Shown here in pieces: positions 23,541-34,796 of a stretch of 64,000 bases of DNA (its first letter is position 1; every line of letters begins with the position of its first letter). The notes beneath the pieces were generated by a model. It searched no databases and had not been told where the DNA came from. It worked only from the letters and a program-made list of their open reading frames with translations. The stretch is from Priestia abyssalis (GTDB lineage Bacteria > Bacillota > Bacilli > Bacillales > Bacillaceae_H), in contig NZ_KV917369.1 of the NCBI RefSeq assembly GCF_002019595.1, forward strand, positions 5,190,326 through 5,254,325. The letters are read 5' to 3'. Made by a program: the position numbers and the translations under genes.

Positions 23541-24281
23541 TTACTTTACTTCAATCGTCTCAGCCATTGCCAAGAAAGCTGCAATGTTTTCTTGATCTTT
23601 CGGTGTGTAAATCGATAATTTCACTGGCGTTTCACCTTTAATTAAAATCAAGTTAACCATATCTTCGTCTGTCACGGCTTTATACCACACAGCATCTTTC
23701 AGCATACCTTCTTTTTTAAACTCTTCGTACTTCTCTGCTTCTGGACTAATTGCTTCAGCTGTTGTCTTTACAATGTCTTCTACGGTTGTTAAATCCATGT
23801 CGGCCGGAACCATTTCAATACGCATAAATGACTTCTGATCATTTGAAAGCATAACCACATCTTTACCTGGTTCTTCTTCTTCTAATATATAGCCATCCAA
23901 GACATACATACTATAGTTTTGATTATCGCTCGTATTCAAAAAGCCCGTTTTCTCAACAGCTTGGCCATTTTCTTCATATGTTAAATTTTGTTCCGGCAAT
24001 CTCACTTTTTCATCCGTGCCGGACTTTTCTTCGTCCCCAGTTACTTCTCCTGTTTCTTGTGTTTCTGGTTTGTCTTGTTCAACTTGTTCTTTTTGTTCTT
24101 TTAGCTCTTCTTGCTCATCTGCGCTCGTCTCAGCGGCTTTTTCTTCTGTTTGCGGCTGCTCTTTTTCTACTTGTTCGGCAGCACCGTTTGTTTTTTCTGC
24201 AGTTTCTTCTGTTGTACCACAAGCGGATAATAACAGTGCTAAGCTCGCACTGACTACAAACATTCTGTAAATTGCCTTCAT
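23541..24281 (-). CDS. Putative lipoprotein of unknown function
   Basis: A 246-residue exported lipoprotein: signal peptide with lipobox LLLSACG, so the Cys near residue 21 becomes the lipidated N-terminus. Residues about 22-90 are a low-complexity Glu/Lys/Gln/Thr spacer, followed by a compact C-terminal domain of about 140 residues (NQNYSMYVLDGYILEEEEPG; here LDGYILEEEEPGKD). No enzyme motif is visible. GGAGGAAGAA precedes the ATG. It stands alone, between tRNA-Arg and rpoN. Confidence 0.85.
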   Translation of the reverse strand: MKAIYRMFVVSASLALLLSACGTTEETAEKTNGAAEQVEKEQPQTEEKAAETSADEQEELKEQKEQVEQDKPETQETGEVTGDEEKSGTDEKVRLPEQNLTYEENGQAVEKTGFLNTSDNQNYSMYVLDGYILEEEEPGKDVVMLSNDQKSFMRIEMVPADMDLTTVEDIVKTTAEAISPEAEKYEEFKKEGMLKDAVWYKAVTDEDMVNLILIKGETPVKLSIYTPKDQENIAAFLAMAETIEVK

Positions 24282-24504
24282 GTTTCTTCCTCCTTTGTAA
24301 ATTCCCTACATAACTGTTTTAAACTAAATTGGTAAATAAAGCAACCGTGCCAAAATACTTGATTCCTTATTCATCCGTTATTCTATTAGTCGGATAAAGA
24401 GAGGAGAACGTTTCAAATAATTTTATTAATCTCTCATCATTAATGAGCTCCATAAAGAAGATTTCACTAAAAACAACTAACGATCCTCTAAAAAAAGAAC
24501 CAAA

Positions 24505-24540
24505 TAAAAAAAGGCTGCCGTATATACGACAACCTTTTTT
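24505..24540 (-). terminator. Terminator of tRNA-Arg
   Basis: On the minus strand AAAAAAGGTTGTCG pairs with CGGCAGCCTTTTTT across a short loop, followed by further T residues. It lies a few bases beyond the tRNA 3' end. Confidence 0.85.
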
Positions 24541-24544
24541 GGTA

Positions 24545-24616
24545 CGCCCTCGGCAGGATTCGAACCCACCCTAAGAGAACCGGAATCTCTTGTGCTATCC
24601 ACTACACTACGAGGGC
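24545..24616 (-). tRNA. tRNA-Arg (anticodon CCG)
   Basis: A complete cloverleaf: acceptor GCCCTCG paired with CGAGGGC, D-arm GTGT...GCAC, anticodon stem AGAGA/TCTCT around loop TTCCGGT (anticodon CCG), T-loop TTCGAAT. CCA is not encoded. It reads CGG arginine codons. Confidence 0.95.
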
Positions 24617-24808
24617 AAAATTTATAAGCTATGATATAGTATATTCGATAGACAGCCTTTTTTCAAGTACCTTATTAAGGTTTAAATTGTAAACGAGCGG
24701 GAAAGATGTAAATATGTACTTATTCGCCCTAACATTTTACATATTTTGTGGATATCACAAGGAATATCGGACTTGTGAGTGGAATATTGATCATAGAAAG
24801 TTCTTTTG

Positions 24809-24838
24809 TTTGACCTTCATTGACCTTAGTTGTATTAT
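24809..24838 (+). promoter_or_regulatory. clpP promoter with CtsR box
   Basis: Sigma-A elements TTGACC (24810-24815) and TATTAT (24833-24838) are 17 bp apart. Overlapping them, the minus strand reads AGGTCAA-TGA-AGGTCAA, the heptad direct repeat bound by the heat-shock repressor CtsR. clpP is therefore predicted to be stress-inducible. Confidence 0.9.
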
Positions 24839-24881
24839 AAAAAGTACATATACAAAACATTCATTCAAAGGAGGAATTTAG

Positions 24882-25475
24882 ATGAATTTAATTCCTACAG
24901 TTATTGAACAAACGAATCGCGGGGAACGTGCTTACGATATTTATTCCCGCCTATTAAAAGACCGTATTATCATTTTAGGTAGTGCCATCGATGATAACGT
25001 AGCAAACTCTATCGTTTCTCAGTTATTATTCTTAGCGGCTGAAGATCCTGAAAAAGATATTTCTTTATACATCAACAGTCCAGGAGGCTCTATCACAGCA
25101 GGTATGGCCATCTATGATACAATGCAATTTATTAAGCCTCAAGTATCAACTATTTGCATTGGTATGGCAGCTTCCATGGGTGCTTTCCTTTTAGCTGCAG
25201 GTGAAAAAGGAAAACGATTTGCGCTTCCAAATAGTGAAGTCATGATTCACCAACCACTTGGCGGAGCTCAAGGTCAAGCAACAGAAATTGAAATCGCGGC
25301 AAAACGCATTTTATTCTTACGCGATAAATTAAACCGCATTTTAGCAGAGCGTACAGGCCAGCCTCTTGAAGTTTTAGAGCGCGATACAGAACGCGATAAC
25401 TTCATGACTGCAGAACGCGCCCTTGAATACGGCTTAATTGATAAAGTCTTAGCAAATGATCCTTCTACAAAATAA
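24882..25475 (+). CDS. clpP: ATP-dependent Clp protease proteolytic subunit
   Basis: A 197-residue serine peptidase that forms a tetradecameric barrel fed by ClpX, ClpC or ClpE. Catalytic residues are in place: Ser in [14 protein letters not shown], His in MIHQPLGG and Asp in RDTERDNFM. The N-terminus ([22 protein letters not shown]) matches firmicute ClpP. AAAGGAGGAATTTAG precedes the ATG. It degrades, among others, SsrA-tagged products from the ssrA/smpB system in this window. Confidence 0.98.
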   Translation: MNLIPTVIEQTNRGERAYDIYSRLLKDRIIILGSAIDDNVANSIVSQLLFLAAEDPEKDISLYINSPGGSITAGMAIYDTMQFIKPQVSTICIGMAASMGAFLLAAGEKGKRFALPNSEVMIHQPLGGAQGQATEIEIAAKRILFLRDKLNRILAERTGQPLEVLERDTERDNFMTAERALEYGLIDKVLANDPSTK

Positions 25476-25476
25476 T

Positions 25477-25516
25477 AAAAAAGAACGGCTCCATTACAAT
25501 GGAGCCGTTCTTTTTT
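25477..25516. terminator. Bidirectional terminator between clpP and crh
   Basis: A 14-15 bp stem (AAGAACGGCTCCATT and complement) with A-run and T-run on the two sides serves both convergent genes. Confidence 0.92.
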
Positions 25517-25772
25517 ACCCTTCTTGTTGAACGTATCGAGTAAGAGCCTCAATTGCCTCTTCTTCATCAGATCCGTCAGCAATAATCGTCACACCAGCGC
25601 CGGAGTTAACCGCCAAACTCATGAGTCCCATGATACTTTTAGCGTTTACTTTCTTTCCGTCCTTTTCCAAGAACACATCTGATGCAAAACGGTTTGCTTC
25701 CTGAACAAATAATGCTGCCGGACGAGCCTGAAGGCCCGTTTTTAATAACACTTCCACCTTTTTTTCTACCAT
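25515..25772 (-). CDS. crh: Catabolite repression HPr-like protein Crh
   Basis: An 85-residue HPr paralogue that, when phosphorylated on Ser46 by HprK, acts as a CcpA cofactor. The site of PEP-dependent phosphorylation is missing: the motif reads GLQARPAA with Gln where HPr has His15. The regulatory serine is kept (AKSIMGLMSL). This identifies Crh and not PtsH. It is the last gene of yvcI-rapZ-yvcK-whiA-crh, and its kinase HprK is also in this window. Confidence 0.96.
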   Translation of the reverse strand: MVEKKVEVLLKTGLQARPAALFVQEANRFASDVFLEKDGKKVNAKSIMGLMSLAVNSGAGVTIIADGSDEEEAIEALTRYVQQEG

Positions 25773-25809
25773 GATTTTCTTCCTCCTCTATTAATCCCTT
25801 TTGATTGAC

Positions 25810-26754
25810 TTATCGAACATTTTGGCCGGTCCGGATCTTATCAGCGATTTCATCGATTTTACGCAAACGATGATTAATTCCCGATTTACTGATTTTCCCT
25901 CCAGACACCATTTCGCCAAGCTCTTTTAATGTAACGTCTTGATAGTCCACACGAAGTCGTGCAATTTCTCTCAGCTTTTCAGGCAGCGTATCCAGCCCTA
26001 CTACTTCCTCAATAAGACGAATGTTCTCCACCTGACGTATAGCAGCCCCTATCGTTTTATTTAAGTTGGCTGTTTCACAGTTGACAAGGCGGTTTACAGA
26101 ATTCCTCATATCACGGACAATACGCACATCTTCAAAGCGGAGAAGTGCATTATGGGCTCCAATAACACTTAAAAACTCTGTGATTTTTTCAGCTTCCTTT
26201 AAATACGTAATAAACCCCTTTTTACGTTCCAGTGTTTTGCCGTTCAAATGAAACATATTCATTAATTCACATAACGCCTCATTGTGTTCCTTATACAAAG
26301 AAAAAATTTCGACATGATAAGAAGATGTTTCGGGATTATTAATGGAACCTCCCGCCAAAAATGCCCCTCTCAAGTAAGAGCGTTTACAACATTTCTTTTT
26401 GATTAACTCACTGGAAATATCACGGATAAAAGAAAAGTCTTCATTGAGTATCTTTAAATCCTCTAAAATCACCCGTGCTTGGTCGATAAGTCGAACGATA
26501 TACACATTATTTTTTTTCAGGCGCATTTTTTTTCGAACCAGTAATTCAACCGAGGCATCATAACTTTTTTTGATTAACGTATAAATGCGTCTGGCGATAG
26601 CTGCATTTTCTGTTTGAATGTCCAGCGTCAGCTTCCGATTAGAAAACGACAGTGATCCATTCATACGAATTAAGGCAGAGAGCTCTGCTTTTGAACAGCA
26701 GCTTTTGACCTCTAGATTTGTTAATTCTTTTTTGGTTTCGGATGCAAATGACAA
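25810..26754 (-). CDS. whiA: DNA-binding protein WhiA
   Basis: A 314-residue protein with an N-terminal LAGLIDADG-type fold ([22 protein letters not shown], in part [11 protein letters not shown]) and a C-terminal helix-turn-helix ([26 protein letters not shown]; core [12 protein letters not shown]). In Bacillus it affects cell division and chromosome segregation. Its place between yvcK and crh is conserved. The 143-bp gap before it contains a short AATCGTT/AACGATT hairpin (about 26851-26880). Confidence 0.97.
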   Translation of the reverse strand: MSFASETKKELTNLEVKSCCSKAELSALIRMNGSLSFSNRKLTLDIQTENAAIARRIYTLIKKSYDASVELLVRKKMRLKKNNVYIVRLIDQARVILEDLKILNEDFSFIRDISSELIKKKCCKRSYLRGAFLAGGSINNPETSSYHVEIFSLYKEHNEALCELMNMFHLNGKTLERKKGFITYLKEAEKITEFLSVIGAHNALLRFEDVRIVRDMRNSVNRLVNCETANLNKTIGAAIRQVENIRLIEEVVGLDTLPEKLREIARLRVDYQDVTLKELGEMVSGGKISKSGINHRLRKIDEIADKIRTGQNVR

Positions 26755-26897
26755 TTCTCCACCTCCATTCTATGCAAATTGTATTGTATCGCATCTATCA
26801 TCACAAGGCATCGACAGCCCATTTGACATCATGCTTTATTCTTGGTGTTAAATCGTTTGAAAAGGGTTTTTCCAACGATTATTTCCATATACATTCG

Positions 26898-27863
26898 TTA
26901 AACATTAGAATTAAGTAATGAAAAAATTAAGGAAGATACTTTCTTCGTGTCATGACGGATGACCCCATCATTATAATCAACAATGTGATCATGGATAACC
27001 GTCACCCCCAACTCTTTTAAGCCTTTAGCATCGTATAAAACCGGTTGTGCCTGTTCCGCTTCATATTTTTTTTGAATTTCTTCCGGAATTTCAGCATCAT
27101 TTACAATGATGAAATCGATAAATGGACAAGGCATATGATCGTACAGGGCTTTAATGTGATCACTGGCAGAGTAGTTCATAGTTTCCCCGGCCTGTGTCAT
27201 CACGTTGCAAACGTATACTTTTTTAGCCTTTGCTTTACATACCTCTTCGCCGATTTTAGGTACTAATAAGTTCGGTAAAATACTCGTATATAAACTCCCC
27301 GGTCCAATAACGACCATATCAGCATTTCGAATAGCACGGATAGTCTCTGATAAAGGCTCGATATCATTCGGAGACAAAAACACCCGTTTAATCGGTTTAC
27401 CGGACAGCGGAATATGCGATTCACCAGAAACGATCGTGCCGTCTTCCATCTCTGCATGTAAAACGACGCTTCGATTGGCGGCAGGCAGTACCTTGCCACG
27501 CACATTTAAGACTTTGCTCATTTCTTGAATCGCATGGACGAAGTCACCCGTTATTGAAGTCATAGCCGCTAAAATCAAATTTCCCAACGAGTGACCCGTC
27601 AATTCATTTCCAGAGGCAAAACGATGTTGAAATAAATCTTCTACCAAAGGCTCTACATCTGATAATGCTGCCAGTACATTACGAATATCTCCAGGAGCAG
27701 GCATAGCTAATTCGTTCCGTAAACGCCCCGAGCTTCCTCCATCGTCTGCTACTGTCACAATGGCGGTAATATCAATTGGAAGATATTTCAGCCCTCGCAA
27801 CAAAACAGGTAAGCCGGTTCCGCCTCCAATGACGACAACCTTTCGTGTTCGTTCATCCTTCAT
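26898..27863 (-). CDS. yvcK: YvcK/CofD-like gluconeogenesis factor
   Basis: A 321-residue UDP-sugar-binding protein needed for growth and correct cell shape on gluconeogenic carbon sources in B. subtilis. Seen: [18 protein letters not shown] at the start, [34 protein letters not shown] and [15 protein letters not shown]. The start overlaps the end of rapZ by four bases, so they are co-translated. Confidence 0.96.
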   Translation of the reverse strand: MKDERTRKVVVIGGGTGLPVLLRGLKYLPIDITAIVTVADDGGSSGRLRNELAMPAPGDIRNVLAALSDVEPLVEDLFQHRFASGNELTGHSLGNLILAAMTSITGDFVHAIQEMSKVLNVRGKVLPAANRSVVLHAEMEDGTIVSGESHIPLSGKPIKRVFLSPNDIEPLSETIRAIRNADMVVIGPGSLYTSILPNLLVPKIGEEVCKAKAKKVYVCNVMTQAGETMNYSASDHIKALYDHMPCPFIDFIIVNDAEIPEEIQKKYEAEQAQPVLYDAKGLKELGVTVIHDHIVDYNDGVIRHDTKKVSSLIFSLLNSNV

Positions 27864-28753
27864 CGAACGTGGTCCTTTCTCCTCTCAATATCCCGATGCG
27901 TAATATGTGTTTTATATTCTTCCTGAAAATGATGACCAATGTATTCTGCCAGTGTCACAGAACGATGCTGGCCTCCTGTACATCCGATGGCGATGACAAG
28001 CTGGCTTTTCCCTTCACGTTTGTACTGGGGCAACATAAAGGTAAGCAAATCCATTACCTTCTCAATGAACTTTTGCGTTTCATTCCATTTTAATACATAT
28101 GTTGATACTTCTTCTTCTAAACCAGTTTTCGGCCTCATATGCTCAATATAATGAGGGTTGGGCAGAAAACGGACATCGAAAACTAAATCGGCATCGATAG
28201 GGAGGCCATATTTGAAGCCGAATGACATCACATTGACTGTAAACACTTGTGAAGTATGGGTTGAAAACTGACTGATAATCTTTTCGCGCAATTCACGCGG
28301 TTTTAGGTCAGATGTGTCATAAATGATTTGTGCTCTTCCCTTTAACTCTTCGAGCAATTCCCTCTCCATTTGAATTCCTTCAAGAGGAAGACCCGTCTGA
28401 GCAAGAGGGTGGGAACGCCTTGTCTCTTTATATCTTGTGACGAGCACGGAGTCTTTGGCGTCCAAAAATAAAATTTGAGGCGTAATCCAATTCGTTTCAG
28501 CCAGATTATCAAGCGCTTCAAACAAGCTTTCAAAAAACTCGCGGCCCCGTAAATCCATTACAAGCGCTACCTTGTTCATTTTGTTTCCTGATTCCTTCAT
28601 CAGCTCCAAAAACTTTGGAATCAGCGTAGGGGGAAGATTATCGACACAGAAGAATCCTAAATCTTCGAAACTTTGAATCGCTACGGTTTTCCCCGCACCT
28701 GACATCCCCGTAATGATAACTAATTGAACATCACTTACAGAACCGGTACTCAT
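27860..28753 (-). CDS. rapZ: RNase adapter RapZ / YvcJ nucleotide-binding protein
   Basis: A 297-residue P-loop protein. Walker A is [14 protein letters not shown]; the C-terminal domain has [17 protein letters not shown] and HRDIERRK, as in E. coli RapZ. In B. subtilis YvcJ binds and hydrolyses GTP and affects competence; a small-RNA role is shown for the E. coli protein only. Position in the yvcI-rapZ-yvcK-whiA-crh order is conserved. Confidence 0.96.
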   Translation of the reverse strand: MSTGSVSDVQLVIITGMSGAGKTVAIQSFEDLGFFCVDNLPPTLIPKFLELMKESGNKMNKVALVMDLRGREFFESLFEALDNLAETNWITPQILFLDAKDSVLVTRYKETRRSHPLAQTGLPLEGIQMERELLEELKGRAQIIYDTSDLKPRELREKIISQFSTHTSQVFTVNVMSFGFKYGLPIDADLVFDVRFLPNPHYIEHMRPKTGLEEEVSTYVLKWNETQKFIEKVMDLLTFMLPQYKREGKSQLVIAIGCTGGQHRSVTLAEYIGHHFQEEYKTHITHRDIERRKDHVR

Positions 28754-28787
28754 CCTCTTTTGCCCCCTTAACTAAGCATCCTTCTTA

Positions 28788-29255
28788 TCAACACGGATCG
28801 ATTCGATATGATAACAGTTTAAAATCTGTTGTATACGTAAAATTCCCGTAGATGACCCCTGTCCCTTTCGCTACATAATCAATAATATGATAATCGCCAG
28901 GCGCCATCTCAAGATCATTAATGTCTTTTAATTCGTGCCAAGCCAATTTGCCTTCTTCTGATTCTAACACATTTGTTCCATCAAAATCTGTAGCAAAAAA
29001 AGTAAACATCATCCACTCGGACACCACTTGATCGTTTTCCTTCATCGTAAATGTAAAGATGCCTTTAACGGTAGGATTTTTTAAATATATGCCTGTTTCC
29101 TCGCGATATTCACGGACGACAGAATCTTTAACAGACTCCCCTTGTTCCATCTTTCCGCCGGGGGCCACCCACCAATTACGACGAGGTTTTTGCAGCAACA
29201 ATATTTTATTATCTTTCATTAGTACACAGTTTGTGACCCTTTGCATATTTTCCAC
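28788..29255 (-). CDS. yvcI: NUDIX hydrolase YvcI
   Basis: A 155-residue pyrophosphohydrolase with a complete Nudix box: GGKMEQGESVKDSVVREY then REETG, matching GX5EX7REUXEEXGU. Substrate not evident; family members hydrolyse nucleoside di/triphosphates. First gene of the rapZ-yvcK-whiA-crh group, with GAGGTGG before the ATG. Confidence 0.93.
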   Translation of the reverse strand: MENMQRVTNCVLMKDNKILLLQKPRRNWWVAPGGKMEQGESVKDSVVREYREETGIYLKNPTVKGIFTFTMKENDQVVSEWMMFTFFATDFDGTNVLESEEGKLAWHELKDINDLEMAPGDYHIIDYVAKGTGVIYGNFTYTTDFKLLSYRIDPC

Positions 29256-29423
29256 CTCTTGTAAACACTATCATTTCCCCCATTATACTATGAATCAAAT
29301 GTCTCTCACAATGAACTCACCTTGAGCATCGCTCTTTTATGTAATATATGCACTTTTTTCCACATCATATATAGATAAAGGAAAATTCTATCAGTGGGGG
29401 TCATACCGCTCGTTAATGCGGGA

Positions 29424-29458
29424 GAAAAAAAGAAGCACAGGCAAGCTGCCTGTGCTTT
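29424..29458 (-). terminator. Terminator after trxB
   Basis: An 11-bp stem (AAGCACAGGCA / TGCCTGTGCTT) followed on the minus strand by TTCTTTTTTT. The rest of the trxB-yvcI gap (29256-29574) shows nothing else I can name. Confidence 0.85.
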
Positions 29459-29574
29459 ACAAAAATATATTTTATAAAAGGGGGTCAATTACTAATTACA
29501 TAGTACCTCATGAATGTTTCAGCAGTGTTACAATAGGGTTAAAACATAATTACGTTTAAAAAGTTTATTTCAGA

Positions 29575-30755
<1,181 letters not shown>

Positions 30756-30828
30756 TCCTCTTTTAAGCAATCATTTAGTTCCTTACTACTATCCTATATA
30801 CTGTAACTTCTAACGTCTATTTTTTTGC

Positions 30829-32334
30829 TCATTGAAGAAGCATATTCACCCTTTTGACATATTTTGAAATGGTAGAGGTGGAAAGCGAGTACACGGCGGC
30901 CATTTCTGCCTGTGAAATTTTTTCCTTCTTCACTTGCTTTGTCCACATATATAAAACAGCGGCAGCCCACGCCTCGCCGTTTCTCATGTCAAATCCTTTA
31001 TGGTCTGCCTCCCCATAAAGTTTGAACCAATAGTCCAGTAAACTCGGAGCCTCTTGGATGTCTACAGACTTAAAAAGGATGGAAGCAATATCGTAACCAT
31101 AATGAATCTCGTATGACTCTCCATTGCTTAACGCCGCTGCCAAAACATATTGATAAAATGTTTTCACAGCGTTTTCCTCTGCAAATACAGGCCCCAACTG
31201 GCGCAGTACATCGACCTGTCCTTGCTGCCCAAGCGCATGTGTTAAAAAGATTCCGCAACATTGGGCTTCTTCCTCACCACTGGAAATCTTTTGCTTAATA
31301 ATATGTCTTAGGTCTTGAACCTGGTCCACGACCTCTTTTTCACTCCAGGGTTCGTCTCCTTCTTTTTCTGGTACTTCTTCTAACACCCGTTTCCATATTA
31401 AGCGGGAAAAATCTTCATGCCCTGTGTGATAAGCCGCATGAGACAACCAGTAAGAAAAGGCCCCTCCCCCTTGAAACCCTAGTCTATATAAGTGACGAAG
31501 CCATTTGTAGGCAAGGTCATATTGCTTCACTAATGCGAATGTTGTACCTAATTTATATCGATGTTCAACTAACAAAGGGTACACCGTTGATAACTGCTTC
31601 AAAAGCACTTCTACTCGTTTATTGTCTTGACAATAGTAATAGAAAATTAATTGATTACATAAAGCATGGAGGTTACCTGGGTTTTTGGTTAACACGTCAT
31701 CTAAGATTTCCATTGCCCCGTCTACACGATTCAAATAAAAGTGTGCTAGCGCCAAATTATTATAGGCCGACCAAAACTCCGGATACTCTCGAATAATTCC
31801 TTCTAATACAACGATGGCTTCCTCGAATTTTGCCTGTTCCAATAAATGCTTTGCCTTTTCTTGTTTCATGATGAGATCATCTTCATATTTATCTAAATCG
31901 AGCTCACCGTCTTCTACTTCAATGGACAATAAATCCAGCAACTCTTCCGTTTCATCCGCAAATGGACCATCGGAGTCTGCCTCTAAATAAAGGTTGGCAT
32001 ATTTTTGTGCCTCTTGAAACAAGCCGAGATGAGCATAATTGTTGGCAATAAAATAGAAGCATTCATTCATACGAGGATCTAAATCCTGGATAATCGAAGT
32101 TAAAAGCTGGTTGGATTGCTGATATTCCCCTAATTCCGTCATAATGGTCGCCAATTGGCATATCGTATTCGTATTATACGGCTCTAAATGATGGGCACGC
32201 TGTAAATATTTCTTTGCCTTAAACACGTCCCGGCGTCGATACGCTTGCAGGCCTTTTTTAAAATAATACTCCCCCGTCTGAATAAACGGTACAATTTGTG
32301 CAATACTTTCCTTCATATTTGAGTGTTTTCCCAT
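30829..32334 (-). CDS. TPR-repeat protein with C-terminal helix-turn-helix
   Basis: A 501-residue soluble protein. Tetratricopeptide repeats fill the first half (GEYYFKKGLQAYRRRDVFKAKKYLQRA-type helices; e.g. AYRRRDVFKAKKYL, LEQAKFEEAIVVLE, LNRVDGAMEILDDVL). The last 30 residues form an HTH (ISQAEMAAVYSLSTSTISKY). It matches the B. subtilis YvcD neighbourhood next to trxB. Function is unknown; the combination suggests a protein-protein scaffold with possible DNA binding. GGAGG precedes M1. Confidence 0.88.
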   Translation of the reverse strand: MGKHSNMKESIAQIVPFIQTGEYYFKKGLQAYRRRDVFKAKKYLQRAHHLEPYNTNTICQLATIMTELGEYQQSNQLLTSIIQDLDPRMNECFYFIANNYAHLGLFQEAQKYANLYLEADSDGPFADETEELLDLLSIEVEDGELDLDKYEDDLIMKQEKAKHLLEQAKFEEAIVVLEGIIREYPEFWSAYNNLALAHFYLNRVDGAMEILDDVLTKNPGNLHALCNQLIFYYYCQDNKRVEVLLKQLSTVYPLLVEHRYKLGTTFALVKQYDLAYKWLRHLYRLGFQGGGAFSYWLSHAAYHTGHEDFSRLIWKRVLEEVPEKEGDEPWSEKEVVDQVQDLRHIIKQKISSGEEEAQCCGIFLTHALGQQGQVDVLRQLGPVFAEENAVKTFYQYVLAAALSNGESYEIHYGYDIASILFKSVDIQEAPSLLDYWFKLYGEADHKGFDMRNGEAWAAAVLYMWTKQVKKEKISQAEMAAVYSLSTSTISKYVKRVNMLLQ

Positions 32335-32393
32335 TGATTCCTCCGACTTTCTATATGTTCACCGTTCGTAGTATATCATATTTACCAAGTCTC

Positions 32394-32483
32394 CATATAC
32401 ATAAATAATGGAGCAAGGGCAAAAAACACCCTTGCTCCATTATTTATGTATATGCGGTCGACAGGTTCCTGTCGACCGCTTTT
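32394..32483. repeat. Tandem pair of long perfect hairpins
   Basis: First hairpin: 26-bp perfect stem (32394-32419 with 32429-32454; includes CATAAATAATGG). Second: 12-bp perfect stem GCGGTCGACAGG (32454-32479) followed by TTTT. They occupy the gap between the TPR gene and the his operon. The second resembles a plus-strand terminator, but no plus-strand gene precedes it. Confidence 0.8.
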
Positions 32484-32494
32484 GCCAAGACGAA

Positions 32495-32655
32495 GACTTT
32501 CAAGAAAAGCTGACCCAAACATCTCTTATAAGTCACAAGAACTGATTGTAAGTGAAAGGCCCATCACGAAACCCCTTCATTTTGCTGGATTTTTATGAAA
32601 GGTACTTTCAGGATGATGATTGAAAAAGGCCTTTTTTTCCCTTTTGATTCATCCT
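32495..32655. repeat. Dispersed ~150-bp repeat, copy A (degenerate)
   Basis: Similar through most of its length to 39373-39525 (shared phrases ATAAGTCACAAGAACTG / ATAAATCACAAAAACTG, GTGAAAGGCCC / TTGAAAGGCCCC, and the final TCATCCTCTT). Copy A has lost most hairpin pairing. It ends at the hisIE stop codon. Confidence 0.7.
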
Positions 32656-32661
32656 CTTTAA

Positions 32662-33306
32662 TTACTCTTCATTTTTTTTGCTGTGACGCTGTTCCAATAC
32701 TTCGAGAACATGATCTAATGGCAGCTTTTGTTCGCGAAGGAGAACGAGAAGGTGGTACAGAAGGTCTGCCGTTTCCCATTTTAACTCTTCCGCATCGCGA
32801 TTTTTTGCTGCAATGATAACTTCAGATGCTTCTTCCCCGACTTTCTTTAAGATTTTATCGACTCCCTTTTCAAATAAGTAAGTCGTATAGGCGCCTTCCG
32901 GCATTTCCGCTTCACGCTGGGCAATCACTTGCTCTAACTCATTAATGATGGCAAAGCGGTCATGTTTCTTCGTGCCGCTTTCTTGAGCGATAATACTTTC
33001 ATTAAAGCAGCTGTAAGCGCCTGTATGGCAAGCAGGACCAGCAGGCTTTACTTGGACAAGAATGGCATCCGAATCGCAATCGTATATCATGGCCACGATC
33101 GTCTGGGTGTTCCCCGATGTCGCTCCTTTATGCCATAGCTCTTGACGAGAACGGCTGTAAAACCATGTTTCCTTCGTCTCAATTGATTTTGTCAACGACT
33201 CGCTGTTCATATAGGCAAGAGTCAGCACCTCTTTGCTTACAGCATCTTGGACGATGGCAGGAACCAACCCCTGTTCATCGAACTTAATTTGATTAATTTC
33301 GATCAT
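32662..33306 (-). CDS. hisI: Bifunctional phosphoribosyl-AMP cyclohydrolase / phosphoribosyl-ATP pyrophosphatase
   Basis: Second and third steps of histidine biosynthesis on one chain (HisIE, 214 residues). The N-terminal cyclohydrolase domain has [11 protein letters not shown] and the zinc/magnesium region [12 protein letters not shown]...[10 protein letters not shown]; the C-terminal MazG-like pyrophosphatase domain has [20 protein letters not shown] (core [15 protein letters not shown]). Last gene of the operon; its start overlaps hisF by four bases. Confidence 0.97.
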   Translation of the reverse strand: MIEINQIKFDEQGLVPAIVQDAVSKEVLTLAYMNSESLTKSIETKETWFYSRSRQELWHKGATSGNTQTIVAMIYDCDSDAILVQVKPAGPACHTGAYSCFNESIIAQESGTKKHDRFAIINELEQVIAQREAEMPEGAYTTYLFEKGVDKILKKVGEEASEVIIAAKNRDAEELKWETADLLYHLLVLLREQKLPLDHVLEVLEQRHSKKNEE

Positions 33307-34061
33307 CTGACGTCCACCCCCTGTTGTTTGAGATATGCTTTAATCTCTTTTACAGATGTTTCTTTATAATGAAAAATAGAAGCAGCCAAAGCCGCATCTG
33401 CTTTTCCTTCCGTAAATCCTTCGACAAAGTGCTCGGCATTCCCTGCCCCGCCGGAAGCGATGACAGGTACCGATACAGCTTCACTGACCGCTTTTGTAAG
33501 GGCAATGTTAAAACCGCTCTTTTCGCCGTCCCGATCCATGCTCGTCAATAAAATTTCACCCGCGCCGCGTTTCACAGCCTCTTTTGCCCACGCTACCACT
33601 TCCCATTCGGTCGCGTTGCGGCCTCCATGTGTATAAACACGCCATGAACCAAGCTGCTCATCATACTTCGCGTCAATCGCAACAACGATGCACTGAGAAC
33701 CGAAAAAGTCGGCCCCTTCTGTAATCAGCTCCGGGCGTACGAGTGCTGCCGTGTTCAGCGATACTTTATCAGCTCCGGCCCGTAAAATCCGCTTCATATC
33801 TTCAAGCGAATTAATGCCGCCCCCAACTGTAAACGGAATAGCAAGCTGTGCTGCTACTTGTTCCACCACGTGCACCATCGTTTTACGCCCTTCATGAGAA
33901 GCAGAAATATCAAGAAAAACGAGCTCATCAGCCCCTTCTTGATCATAAACCTTCGCCAGCTCCACCGGATCCCCCGCATCACGAAGCTCCAAAAATTGAA
34001 TTCCTTTCACCACACGGCCGTCTTTCACATCCAAACAAGGGATGATTCGCTTTGTAATCAT
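33303..34061 (-). CDS. hisF: Imidazole glycerol phosphate synthase, cyclase subunit
   Basis: A 252-residue (beta/alpha)8 barrel that combines PRFAR with ammonia from HisH to give imidazole glycerol phosphate and AICAR. Seen: [16 protein letters not shown] with the catalytic Asp, [13 protein letters not shown], and the second catalytic Asp in [13 protein letters not shown], then [11 protein letters not shown]. Overlaps hisA and hisI by four bases on either side. Confidence 0.98.
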   Translation of the reverse strand: MITKRIIPCLDVKDGRVVKGIQFLELRDAGDPVELAKVYDQEGADELVFLDISASHEGRKTMVHVVEQVAAQLAIPFTVGGGINSLEDMKRILRAGADKVSLNTAALVRPELITEGADFFGSQCIVVAIDAKYDEQLGSWRVYTHGGRNATEWEVVAWAKEAVKRGAGEILLTSMDRDGEKSGFNIALTKAVSEAVSVPVIASGGAGNAEHFVEGFTEGKADAALAASIFHYKETSVKEIKAYLKQQGVDVR

Positions 34062-34795
34062 GAAGAAGCCACCTCTTTTAACGCATCAGCCAACGTGAAT
34101 TGATTCGTATATAAAGCTTTTCCGACAATAGCTCCAGCCACTCCATCCGCTGCATATTCCTTTAATGCAAGCAAATCGGCAATGGAGCTGACGCCTCCAG
34201 AAGCGATGACTTGCTTAGACGTTGCCTTCGCCATTTCCACGATGGCTTCTACATTTGGACCTGACAGCATGCCGTCTGTCGCAATGTCCGTAAAAATGAA
34301 CGTTTCAGCCCCGGCATCAGCCAATTGCTTTCCAAGCTCTGTCGCTTTCACATTTGACGTCTCAAGCCAGCCCTCTGTTGCTACATATCCGTCACGGGCA
34401 TCGATTCCGATGGCAATTCGCGCTCCATATTCACGAAGCATCTTTTTGACGAATTCGGGATGGGAAATGGCCGCACTTCCTAAAATGACGCGATCAATTC
34501 CTTGTTCTAAATAGTAAGCGACATCTTCTTCCCGACGAATGCCGCCGCCAATTTGAACTTGGACACCTAACTTTTTCTTCACATCTACAACAAATTGATC
34601 GTTCACGCGCACCCCTTGTTTCGCTCCATCTAAATCGACCATATGTATCCACGAAGCGCCTGACTTCGCGAATTCTCCGGCCATATCAACCGGAGAATCG
34701 CCGTATACAGTTTCTTGATTATAGTCTCCCTGCAGCAAACGAACACACTTGCCGCCGCGCATATCAATTGCCGGATAAATGGTAAATACACTCAT
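34058..34795 (-). CDS. hisA: ProFAR isomerase
   Basis: A 245-residue half-barrel-duplicated enzyme related to HisF. Seen: [15 protein letters not shown] with the catalytic Asp, [12 protein letters not shown], and [14 protein letters not shown] with the second Asp, then [11 protein letters not shown]. Single-base gap from hisH. Confidence 0.98.
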   Translation of the reverse strand: MSVFTIYPAIDMRGGKCVRLLQGDYNQETVYGDSPVDMAGEFAKSGASWIHMVDLDGAKQGVRVNDQFVVDVKKKLGVQVQIGGGIRREEDVAYYLEQGIDRVILGSAAISHPEFVKKMLREYGARIAIGIDARDGYVATEGWLETSNVKATELGKQLADAGAETFIFTDIATDGMLSGPNVEAIVEMAKATSKQVIASGGVSSIADLLALKEYAADGVAGAIVGKALYTNQFTLADALKEVASS

Positions 34796-34796
34796 G

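Noticed and set aside
25515-25772. Assignment as PtsH (HPr)
   Set aside because: The PTS histidine is replaced by Gln (GLQARPAA), and gene context is that of Crh.
32394-32483. Simple terminator of a plus-strand gene
   Set aside because: TTTT follows the second stem on the plus strand, but the nearest genes are both on the minus strand, so an ordinary terminator reading is not supported.
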